NCBI RefSeq assembly: GCF_020497125.1
Contig: NC_059077.1
Location: 30,207,340-30,271,339, forward strand
DNA: 64,000 nt
From: Mauremys mutica
Taxonomy: Eukaryota; Chordata; Testudines; Geoemydidae
Direction of reading: 5' to 3'
Shown in pieces: positions 36,901-48,900 of the stretch. How positions within the stretch are numbered: the stretch's first letter is position 1; each line of letters starts with the position of its first letter. Below the pieces are notes generated by a model. It did not search any database. It was not told the origin of the DNA and saw only the letters and a list, made by a program, of their open reading frames with translations. Both the position numbers and the translations under genes were made by a program.

Positions 36901-39900
36901 TGACATTATAGACTTTTCTTCATGGCAATGCTGTACGCTAATATTGAGACATTGAATTTGCCCGTGCAGTCTTCTCATCCTCATATTAAATAAACAGAAA
37001 AGTCACCCATATGCCTAGCTGCAGCAGTAAACCAATTTTAGCTGCTGCTAGTACTGGTGATGTCAGCTATCAGTATTACTTTTTCATTAGCTTCTTTAGC
37101 ACTCCCTGATCTCTGGGGCCATCCTTTTCAGGAATCATAACTAAGGAACATAAGGGAGTTAGAGAGAAAGAAGTGGAGGAGGATGACGACCTTCCGCACT
37201 ATGTTTGTGTCAATACCTTTCTGCTGGTTTCTCTTTGATCTTTTTTATTTGCACCTGTGGCAACCAAACTTTATAACACTGAGGCCCACACTTGCAATTT
37301 ATGTTTTCAAATATCTGCCTTCTTTTGCGGGTCCTGGAAGGGAAAGGTTCTATAGAAGTGCAAAGTATTATCATTATAGGTGCACACACACACACATTAC
37401 TTTACTTCTGAAGCCTTTCAATTCCATTTGTCCTATTGTCTTTTTACACAGGAGCGCTGTGCAATTCCATGGAAGTTACACAGTAGATGACATTTTAAGT
37501 CTTCTTGTGTGTAATTTTGCCATTGTGTTTTTAGTAAGAGGAGCTTTTTTGTTTGTTTGTTTCTGTGGCAAATTTGCCAGAAAGTATATTGTTAAACTGA
37601 GATGTGCAAAGTGCCTGTCTGTCTGTCTTTGGCATTTCTAATACATCCCATCACAATAGCGTGTACACACCACTGACTCTGTTAGTGGAAAAGTGTCCCA
37701 AATATTTCACCTCCCTTGAGAAGAAATGGGGTTTTTAGAGCTGGTAATTGAAAGGATTAAAGCACTGAGGGAGTGGGCATTGCCACTAAAGATTGGGTAC
37801 AAAGGAAAGTATCAGAGGGGTAGCTGTGTTAGTCTGGATCTGTAAAAGCAGCAAAGAGTCCTGTGGCACCTTATAGACTAACAGACGTTTTGGAGCATGA
37901 GCTTTCGTGGGTGAATACTCACTTCGTCGGATGCATGTAGTGGAAATCTCCAGGGGCAGGTATATGCATCCGATGAAGTGGATATTCACCCACGAAAGCT
38001 CATGCTCCAAAACATCTGTTAGTCTATAAGGTGCCACAGGACTCTTTGCTGCTTTTAAGGAAAGTATGTGATCTTCAGGGAATGGGATGTTGTTTATTTT
38101 TTGGGCTGGCTCCTTACAGTCTCTCTTTTGTTGCCTTTGTTCCAGAGATGGAGACGCATATTTCAGGCTCTCAATTGGCGGCTCTTCCTCCCTCATTGGA
38201 GCAGTCTTTCTCACTGGCTGCATGTAAAGTAAATGGGAAAGGCTGCTGCTGTCTCACCACATTATTCCAACCTTCATAGCCTCCTCCATGCCGAGGCATT
38301 TTGGAAAGTAACATTCCACACTCCTGGTGGCTGCTCCATTATAAAGACATGGAGATACTAAGATATGCATGGATTACTTTTCAGGGCTTTAACCAGGGCT
38401 TTTTTCCCATGGTTTACTCCTTCATGTCACATTATTGGCAACCACTGGCATCCCGAGTGTCAAACATTTGGAGAATGGTATGAAGCACAAGATAGAAAAA
38501 AAAATATTTTCCTCATCTCTACATATCAATACCATTAATAATTTAACAACATGGTGATAACATTCGAGTGGGTGGCGGTTAGAACATCTGCTCTATGATG
38601 TAGTGTTTTTCAATGGAGTCATACCCAGATTTCTTTTATTCCAGAAATATGGTAATCAATTACCGGTAATATAGAATTCTGTGATTTGGAACCTCTTGCT
38701 TGAGTGAATTTGTAGGCAAGTTGTCTTTTAGTGGAAATATGGCAGTATTTTTCTTCCTTGGTTCAAGATGTTATTGTAGAGCACTTGGGATCTATATTTA
38801 AAGAAGAGAGTTCATTATCACAGTGGTCACTATCTTTTCTGTACATATTGTCTTCCATCTGCAACAAGAAAACCGGAATTCAAAATTGTGACATATGGCA
38901 CAGTCTGTATTGGTCCTGCGCCTCCTGCAGTAGAAATGATGTACAACCCAATACTCTGTGTTTCAGTATAATATTTCTGTTGAAACTGGATGGTCACCCA
39001 ATAAGTTGGAATTGAACACTTAGCTCAAAGGGCCAAATTCTGCTATCAGTTAACAAGTGCAACCCTGTTTATCTATATAGTTTGTATGGCTCCCATTTCT
39101 GTAATATCTGAAAACTTTGTCATTTTACAGAGGCACAGAAAAAAAATGGAAGTGACTTGTCCAAGTTCAAGGGAAGCCTGTGGCAGAGCCAGGAGTTAAG
39201 TACAAATATCCTGAGTCACAGGAACATAGGAATTGCCCGACCAGATCAGACTCCATGTCCACCTAATTCAAGTAATATCTCTCCACAAAATGTGTTACAA
39301 GAAATTATGTTAGCTCTGGATAATCTTGATATCCATGTAAATATACAATCCTTTTTCGAATCTTGTTAATTTCTTTATCTCGGGGATCTTATGTGGCAGT
39401 GAGTTACACAGTCTAATTGCACAGTGTAATTCCTTTTATCAGTTTTTAATTTCTCCCCCTTTTAATTTAATTTAATGTCCCCTTGTCCTTGTGTTATGAG
39501 GCAGGGAGGACAAAAGTCATAATCTAGAGCTGTACCCACAATACAGCTTCCTCCTGTTGCAGTTAATGAGAATTGCTCCTTTAGAATAGAATTTCTCCCT
39601 GGCCATTTAATGAGAATTGCAGTTAATGAGAATTGCTCCTTTAGAATAGAATTTCTCCCTGGCCATTTAAATTACACAGGCCAACAGTACACAAATCTCG
39701 CATTAGCACCTGCCTCCCAACTTCCATTCACAAATAACTATTTGTACGTTGAGTTGTGGGATTTGTGGACATAACTGGGGTGCATGTGGGCTCACTATAG
39801 ACATTTGAAATTTTAGCCCTTAAATTATAGCTTGGAGACTAGTCTGCATAGTTGTGTGATATAAGAGAGACAAAAGAAAGACCCTTGTAGGCTCTGGATG

Positions 39901-42900
39901 TTTCAGCTCTATGGTAGTATATCATTTATTTAGAATATAATTGCCGTTTAGGTGGTATGAGCTCACAAACTGGAGGATTAGCAACTATTCTTATGTTGCC
40001 ATCACTCAGTAATGAGACTATGATATGACACACACACCAAATCAGAGATGAAATAAACATACAACGCTCAAGGGTCACTTGCAACAGATTCCACAAACTA
40101 GATGCATTTTCTTCCCTTCAGTTCCAGCATACTGTGAGTTTTGCCAGTATTACAGCATCATATTAGCACTTATCCAGTGTAATCAAGGTAAAAACAGACA
40201 GTTTTCTCCTAAGGACAGCCCAATACCTTCCTTGTAAGAAGCTGAACACAGCACATATATTTGAAGAATCTTATCTTCACTACCAGCTCCTTTATTAGGA
40301 GAAGTGAGAAGATTTTTAATGGTTTCACCTTTGCCATTTATGACATCTGCTGTAAGTGAGCCTTCCTTGAGTCTTTATTTTTAGATCAATAGTAGTTAGG
40401 TGTGCCAGTCATGTTCTAGCCTCATTAGTGTGTGTGTGGCATCCCTCAGAGTACTTCAGAGGATGACACATTGCTCTTCTGAGCACAACTTCAGAAAGCT
40501 TTAGAAAATGACAAGATAAACCAGGTCAACATGAGCTCTGAGTATTTTGTTTGTTGTTTTTTTGTTGTAGTTAATTTAAAGGTTGTCCAGAAATTATATT
40601 AGACAACATGAGCCCACATATAGGAATATAGGCACATGCTTTAGTAGTTGGAAGACCTACCTGCTATTCACGGCCACCATTTGAGGCAATGCCACTTGCT
40701 TTATAGCAGATAGAAAACTCTATGATTATTCTTTCTTGTTCAAAGCAGCTGTGACACTCTCAAAGGTGCTTTTGAGCGTGAAGAGAGGGAATAGCTGAAA
40801 AGAAAACTCAAGATAACCCTACAGGGCTAAAAAATGATACCGTTTTTGTCTTCTGTTCCTTGAGGCTTGCAATCTCAGCCTGTTAGCAACCAGGGCTCTT
40901 ACTTTTCTCTGGCTTTTTCCCACTGGAATAATTATCCCTCTGAATGGTCTTTCAGCACTGATGTTCTTCGCTCAGCCATCAGTTTTGTGACAGTCCTCTA
41001 AATGGCCTTCCATTTATTCTCTGCATCCTGATTAAAACTAAAATAACTTTCAGACTGCTGATTGTTCTGTCATAAGCTGTTTTTGCTTAGAGAGAATGAC
41101 AATACTGTTCTTCAGACAATGCAGAAAGAAATTGCACACATTCTCAGTGGTGAATGTTAGCATATATACTCTGTCGACTACAGTGGATTCCTTCCAGTTC
41201 ATTTCTGGATGCAATTCAAGGTGATGTAAAACCCTATATGGCTTACGTCCTGACTGTCCTAGAGACTACATCTCTACATCATCTTGTCTAGGCCAGAGGT
41301 TCCCAAACTGGGGGTTGCACCCTGCTTGGGAGGGCAGGCAAGGGTGGGGATTTGAAAAGCTTTAGGGGAAAAAAACGTACTGTGCACATTCAGAGCTGAG
41401 TGGCCAGAGAGCCACCACTAGCAGCAGTGGAAAAGTAAATGATCAAATACGTTTGAGAACCACTGGTCTAGACAAGAAAGTTGTACTGATTTAACTAAAT
41501 CAATTTAGAAATGGATGTAAGCTAAATCAATATCAAGTGTTCGTAAACCAAAATAAAAGTATCCACAAAATGGGGTTGTGTCAATTTAAAGTTAATTATA
41601 TTTTATGTATTTATTTACTTATTTATTTGTATTGTGGTAGGACCTAAAAACCAGTCATGAACCAGGACCACATTGTGCCAGGCACTGTACAAAAACCGAA
41701 TGAAAAGACAGCTCTTGCCCGGAGACACTTACAATCCAAATATAAGACAAGAGACAACAGATGTATACAACAAACAGACAATGAGAGTTCAAGGAGACTG
41801 GTCAGCATAAAAAGCAGTGGTCACAGCACACATCAGCTGCCTTACCATTGTTGAATTTTTGTAAACAGCTCACAATATCGCCAAATATTCTCATGATTTT
41901 CTCGCAAGTCTTGCAAATTTCTTAAAGCCCCGGTTCCTGGCATCAGCTTACTACTCAATAATATCAGCTTTCATTTTTTTATTTTAAGTATGTTTCTAGC
42001 TCAGTGTAAACTAGTGAGTGGGAATGGAAATTAAGCTCTAAGTTTCAGTGCTTTTAAGGCTCTTTCCTCAGCGCTTATTATCCACCAGTCACAAAACCAG
42101 AAAGAAAATCAACTGAAAAAACACTGGGCAGTAATTCCTAAAAGGCCTCCCTGGCTTTAGTCATCCACAAATCCAGACTCGCCTTCCTTTTATACTCTGC
42201 CTGGTGTCTTGATATGACCAGCCAAGACATTCACTGGAGGCTGCAGTGTCACTCAGTCTCAGTTTTCTGTCTGCATACTCTTATACTCTTCAACATATAC
42301 ACTGAAGTTGCAGAGGAAGAGTCAGCACAGATAAGTACAGAGAACTCACTCTTATATCTTCCATATAAATGCCTTATCAAAGAATTTATAACACTAAGCC
42401 TTTATCATTGCTTCCTCATTTATTACTAGTCTAACTTTTATTAGTTTTTTATTGCATAACATCATGGGAGGAAGGAATATATAGACTGGCCTATTGATAA
42501 GTGTCAAAAATATCATTTTTATGTAATAAGAAATAAAAGAACTGATCTTAAAACAATCACTTCTCCCAGGACCATTGCTTAGTTAAAAGTTGATCTGTAA
42601 AGGATGTTAAGAAAAATTGGACTTGTGCTGTGTTTTACTTCTTTATGATTTATAAAGAAGATTGGCAGATTTTTGTTTGCTTTTGGGGGAGGAGTGTTTA
42701 CTGCTCGTCTTTTAATTTAAGAATATCAGGAATGTAAAATCTGGTCTTATTTGCTTTGTTGGAAGCCCAAAGGGAGGTAAAAATATGTTTATTGTGAGCT
42801 CTTAAAAGTTTAAAACCTTAATTGAAAGGTATGGAATCTTTGACATAGATTTCTTTCATTCAAAAATGTTCATTAGGCATTGAAGTTAAATAGGAGTTAG

Positions 42901-45900
42901 CAAAAACAAATAAAATACAAAGAATTTTATACAGCCTGACTTAAAATCCCATCACCTCTTAACAGCTCAATTTTTACTCTCCTGCTTCTCATGATGTCGT
43001 CATTTACACAGGCTCCCTAGTATCAGTCTTTGAAAAAAGAAGAAAAAAAGGACACGCCCAATTTTTCCCCCTTTTTATGTCACTTTTAACTTGCGTAATA
43101 ACTTATGACACTGCTAAAAGTGGGCAGACTACAAAGCGAATTCAAAACACTGAATTCTTTTGCTTTATGGCAAGCATAGCTGAACTTTGTCAGTGCCTTA
43201 CTATGTAGTGAAATTGAATCAGAGAACAATTTTGGTTATTCATAACAGTCAAGATAGGAATTCTTTTATACTTTCCCCACTAATGTGAATAGCGAAGTCA
43301 CCTTTCAAAATGTGTAAGGATAGGAATAGTGGCAATAATAAATACCTTTTGTCTAGTGTGCAGTGGCGCAGTGAATTGGATCATGTTAGGTTTAGCCTGC
43401 TACCTAATGCAATGTAACATAGCAGATAAAATAAATCAAATATATGACACGCTATTAGACCTGAAAGATGATAGCTCTTCTAAAGCAACTGCAGTGACAA
43501 CGTTTCAGTGCTGATTTCAAGTGGTTATTTAAATAAAAAATCTTTGAAACCAAACCAGTGCATATTTTAAGCGCTATGAAACAAGTGAGCAGAACTATAG
43601 CATATGCTTATTACTGGTGAAGTAATTTCTTGAAACAAAATCCAGCTACATTTTATGTTTGTTTGATGCAGCATTTGGTACATTGTTCATTTCTATTGAG
43701 TGCTCTCTATTGGCATGAGTGTCTGAACTTACAGATATTCTTCCTTTATTATCATGGCAGTGAAAGACTCATAGTGTTTTAGTGGTAGATTTTCAGTGGT
43801 ACCTGGCATAATAGCTTCCTGTTTGACATAATTGTAAGTTTCATAAGTAATTGTTTAATATATAATGTACTCACCAAGCAGTAACTGAAAAGTACGTTAG
43901 GCCATTTTTATGTTGAAGTAGAAATTTCTTGTTTATTACAATAATTTCCAACAAGAGATCTAACCTGTTTTCATGTGCTTATTTGCCTCAACTGACTGTT
44001 CACTAATTCTTGACTATTTAGATTATAGACAACTTTGGCCTTAAATATGTGAATCTAGTAATAATCTTTCAGTGGTGAGCAAGGGTTTGCTAATAAAATG
44101 TGAACTATTGGAAAACCTGAGAGCCTATTCTCTTTAATTAAAACTTAATTATGTTGATTTTTTTGTTTCTATCCTTTTTGCTTTATGTGAATCTGCATAC
44201 AGGGTTTATTTTGTAAGCTGGGGTGTAAATGTACAGCGCTCTTGCCTGCTGCTCATTAAGTCTCCATGTGGACCCTGCTTCCATGTACTAAAAGTTCCAT
44301 AGTTGAAACTACAGCAGATCAAAGCACACTACAGGTCTTTTACTATGTGGCAGCAGAATCCACATGGCCACTAAGCGAGCAACAGGCTAGAGCATTGTAG
44401 ATTCATACCCCAGCTTGCCATGCATTAAATCGCCATATGGACAAGACCTATAATTCTTGCTCAGCTTTGATATGTTAAATTTGTTTCTGTTTTGTTAAAT
44501 AACTGTAACTGAATCATTATGAATGAATGGTTTCATAAAAGATGGAGGTGTCAGTCACAGCTCCATAGTTAAGGATGAATTGAATTTTGCACTTAAAGCA
44601 GGGGAAAATACAGTGTCATCTTCTTCAAACTTACAGCAGTTACTCTATGAATACAGAATGATTTTTATGAGGATTTACAAGTAAATCTTTAGTTTAGGAA
44701 TTAAAATTAAAGTAGGTGTGTTTAAGAAATTTAGCACCCACTGTCTGACCTTTTCATTTGTCCCAAATGATCTCACTAACAGAATAACAGACACTGATGG
44801 AGAATTTTTCAGTTCTGAAGAATAAAAGTGAAGAATTACTATTAATCATGCAGGGGAAAAGTATTCAGTGTAGCCTGTGCAAAAGATTTCAGTGGGTTTT
44901 AATTATATGGGAAGTTTTTAAGAGTCTGATAGAGCAGAGTTAAGGTTATTTGGGTGCTCTCACTGTGAATTTTCATACTATAAGATGTTTGGATTTCTTT
45001 TAAATTTAACCAGAACTGTGAAAATCCTGAGTTTATAACACTTGGTTTTGGGATAATTATAACATCCCTATAATGCAATTTGCCCTAAATTACTGATATG
45101 TACTCTCAACATTTATGAGAATTAATATGCATGATTTATATTTATATTTTAGGTGGTACATGGAAAAATTAATACTTACAAATTGGAATAAAAACACAAT
45201 TAACATTTTGTTGTTGTTGTTTTCTCCTTAGCCGACAGTATGTGAACGGGAGCTGTGTGTTTTTGCTTTCCAAACTCTAGGAGTAATGAATGAAGCTGCA
45301 GATGAAATTGCCACTGGGGCTCAGGTACAGCTATATAATGTTAATCATGTGTTGAATTTTGTATAGCACATCCAACAATTTCTATTAATCCATTTTTACT
45401 AATTTTCTTCATATCTCTGCTCTTTGCTAACTCTTATGTACTCCTTCTCAGTGTGCAGAGACCAGTAGAGATGTGATTACATACTTTACTGTATAGGCGG
45501 GATATTCTAAGGGTATGTCTACACTACCTGCCGGATCGGCGGGTAGCGATCGATCTATCAGGCATCGATTTATCGCGTGTAGTGTAGACACGATAAATCG
45601 ACCCCCAATCGCTCTCCCGTCGACTGCTGAACTCCAGCTCGGCGAGAGGCGGAAGCAAAGTCGACAGGGGAATGGGGGCCGTCAATCCCGTGCTGCGAGG
45701 ACGTGAAGTAAGTGATTCTAAGTTGATCTAAGATACGTCAACTTCGGCTACACTATTCTCGTAGCTGAAGTTGCATATCTTAGATCGATCCCCCCGCCAG
45801 TGTAGACCAGGCCTAAAGGTGCTCATTAGGCAGTTCCTAAATTCTGCTCCTGTTGAAGCCTATGGGATGTTTACCATTGATTTCAATGGTGGCAGAGTTA

Positions 45901-48900
45901 GGCCAATGCTAAGTGCTTTTGAAAATTGCATTCTTTCTTCTGCAGAGTTGAATTTGGTCACCTGGTTAGGTCTGAGCAGTCCATTTATCTTGTTGGAGAT
46001 AATTCCTATTTTATCTTAAAGAGCAATTGTTACTCTTAGGCAAATACTAAGCCCTCTTCTTTTCATGGTGTTGGGATACAGGTGTCCATTGTACATCTGT
46101 TGTTTTGATTATTAAATAACAGTCGGCACTGTCCTGATCCATTATTACTACACTGTTTTCTTCTCTCCATTCAGAGGAGCAGCCCTTTTAACATACCTTT
46201 GTTTTTTTACTCTAAATTTGTCTGTAAGTACTGGCAGGATATTGCTACTTACCCTGTAGTTATTTGTTTTCTTCAATATTTTTCTTTAGAAAATCCTGTT
46301 AAATTGTATCTTCCAAATTGCCTTTTTATCATATTTTATTAAAATTGTTTAAGAACTTTAATAAGTTGGGACAGTATCCATTACAAAGCCCCTGGGGGCT
46401 GAGTGAAGTATTACACACTGGTTGCTGGTTGTGTAGTGGCCTGATTTTCAAAAATGTGAGGACCCACAGGTTTCAATTAACTTTAATTAGAGCTTCTGAG
46501 TGTTCAGCACTTTTGAAAATAAGGCCATTTCACTTTGATTTAGATATCCTATTTTGAATTTCTTGTCCTCTTCCTTTTGTTACCCTTTCAATTAATTCCC
46601 TAAGGTAGCCCTCACTAGGTTGTAATTCCCAAGACTCCCCCAGCTCCTTTTTTAAAAGCAGGTGCTGTACCAATCAGTCATCAGAAACAATCCTTGGCTA
46701 TGGCCAAAGAGCACACAGCACATCTCCTGGGGGAAAGAGTGTAATGGCAGCTCCCCCAGTCCTGAGCATGCTTTGTACTGGCCTGGTTTCCTGTTTAATT
46801 TAGAGCAGACTTCAAGCTGCTCTGAATTATACCAGCTGCCAATGGTCCCAGAGAGAATCAGTGGGTGGTTAGTAAGTTCAAGGCATGTGCCAATATGCCA
46901 ATAGCAGGGTGGGGAGTGGTATAGGAATCATGATTCTGTCTCTGCACAACTAGAGGGTGTTGCTACACTGGGGTGATCCAGTCTTGGGTAACTAGGCCAA
47001 CTTTAGAACCAGAATACACCAGCTGTGTGGCATAAAGCAGCAGCACTACACTGGAGGATTTGGGGCACTGCATTTAAAGATTTAGGGTCTGATCCTACTC
47101 CCAATGGGAGTTTTGCCATTGACTTAATTGCAAGTTGGTTCAGGGCAGATATCCCGAAATAAAATAACAAATCAAGTATTTTCATATCCTCTAAAATCCA
47201 GGCTTATGCAAAAAGTAGAGTAAAGCAGGATTTCTGAGTATTGGTGCCAGGGAGAAAGATTAGAGTTTCACTAGGAACTCTCTTAGGATATGTCTACATA
47301 TTGAGCTGGGGATTGAGGAGACACATTTACACTAGTTTGCTAAAAATAGAATGTAGCTGTGGCAGCATGGGAGGAGCTAGTTATCCAGAGTTCATGCTTA
47401 TCAGATACTCTAGGTACGTATTTACGCTACCATAGGTGCACTTGATTTTTAATCAACGAGAGCTAACACAAGTATGTTTCTTCACACCGGGAAGCACACT
47501 GCCAGCTCAAAGTGTAGACATACCCTTAGACTCCTTTGAGAATCAGCACAGATACCTAAGTTTGAAAAGTTCTCCACGTCTGTAGGTTTTGTAAACTGGG
47601 AAGAAAATAGAGCATCTTAATATTTATTAAAAAAACAGGAGTACTTGTGGCACCTTAAAGACTAACAAATTTATTTTAGCATGAGCTTTCGTGAGCTAAA
47701 GCTCACTTCTTCGGATGCATAGAATGGAACACACAGACAGGAGTGTGTGTGTGTTCCATTCTATGCATCCGAAGAAGTGAGCTTTAGCTCACGAAAGCTC
47801 ATGCTAAAATAAATTTGTTAGTCTTTAAGGTGCCACAAGTACTCCTGTTTTTTTTGCAGATACAGACTAACACGGCTGCTACTCTGAAACCTTAATATTT
47901 ATTGTGGATTTTAAACTTTTCATTAAAAACCCGGGGGGAGGGAGATGCTTAAGTAGCCTTCTTGTTCAGGACATATGAGGTCTCCAGTTATTTCAATTGC
48001 CAGAAAAGTTTTTATCAGAAGAAGATTGTTCATTCATGCCAAGATAGCAGAGGAGGAGAAGGGAAAACAGTGTGACTCACTACCGCACAATTCCTTCTAT
48101 CTTTCCTGATGATTCTCACTTTCATTCTGCTTCTCTAAACGGAACTCAATTTTATTTCCCTTGAGTGATTGGATCTGATAACTTTTAGAACAACTTTAAT
48201 GATGAATCAAGATACAGTCCATCTAGAATGATCGGAGGAATTACAAGTGCTTCGTAAACAAAACTCATCTCATCATCAAACTTATTTTCAAATTATGAAA
48301 TTTCTGATGCAACTTTTATTTAAAACTGAGTGTATGTTACATGCACAAACACATGTACATTCACTAACCTGGAGCAAATTCCAGGAGATCAGTTCCAAGC
48401 TATGCTGTAATCTCTGTAGCGGCAAGGAAGAAGAAACTCTCAGCCTGGGCCATGAACTGTTCCACTATTGCAAATCTAAAAGGCAATACTTCCCATGGTT
48501 TTTACAACTCTATTCTCCAGGGGAGCAATGACCTGTGGATCTATGTAGTGCAGATCCACCAACCCTGTCTTTGCACCAGTCCCCCATCCCATTCTTGCTT
48601 CATCCTTGAGCAAGATTGTTAGCTGTTATCTGCTACATTGTGCACAGGTATGCATACCCCCTGTAGAGCTTTCTTCCTCCCTCCTAGTGCATCTGGGGAT
48701 TCCACACATGTACAAGAGGAATTAGGGTTTGCTCCATGGTAAATCAATATACTCTGCATTACAGTATATTTAGGGCCAAACCTTGGTCCCATTTTGGGAG
48801 ATTCTTCTTCGAGTGATTGCTCCAATGCATTCCAGTTAGTTAGTGTTTTAGATAAGGATAGGGGGAGTATTTCCTCCCTTCCCCTTCCCGGTGCGGGCTC

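Larger units (their letters stand above)
37813..38056. mobile_element. Penelope-like fold-back B, 244 bp, reverse orientation
   Basis: An 11-bp target duplication, aaggaaagtat, lies at 37802-37812 and 38057-38067. The terminal unit (cagaggggtagctgtgttag) is on the left, so this copy is inserted opposite to copies A, C and D. The two arms each run from gtcctgtggcacc through a hairpin motif to gcatccgatgaag or its inverse, separated by about 30 bp (gtagtggaaatctccagggg). Nearly the whole insert is one inverted repeat. Confidence 0.75.
29060..45231 (+). other. PARP8 intron, 16.2 kb, element-rich
   Basis: Contains a Gypsy fragment (29202-30610), a Tigger-like MITE (30656-30981), CR1 tails (31003-31100, 39216-39500), Penelope-like fold-backs (31279-31445, 37813-38056), a hAT MITE (41294-41465), a MIR-like SINE (41620-41840), a palindrome (44215-44416), a CA microsatellite (33872-33910) and a 60-bp tandem duplication (39557-39670). 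A GC-richer stretch at 32290-32600 resembles the Harbinger-type MITEs but lacks clear ends. Unassigned stretches are 31460-32280, 32640-33860, 33920-37800, 38070-39110, 39680-41280, 41850-44210 and 44420-45230. Confidence 0.85.
47629..47890. mobile_element. Penelope-like fold-back C, 262 bp
   Basis: A perfect 13-bp target duplication, cttaatatttatt, lies at 47616-47628 and 47891-47903. The left arm (aaaacaggagtacttgtggc ... gatgcatagaatggaacaca) is the inverse of the right arm (tgtgttccattctatgcatc ... gccacaagtactcctgtttt), with only about 18 bp between them. The right end continues cagactaacacggctgctac. Confidence 0.8.
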
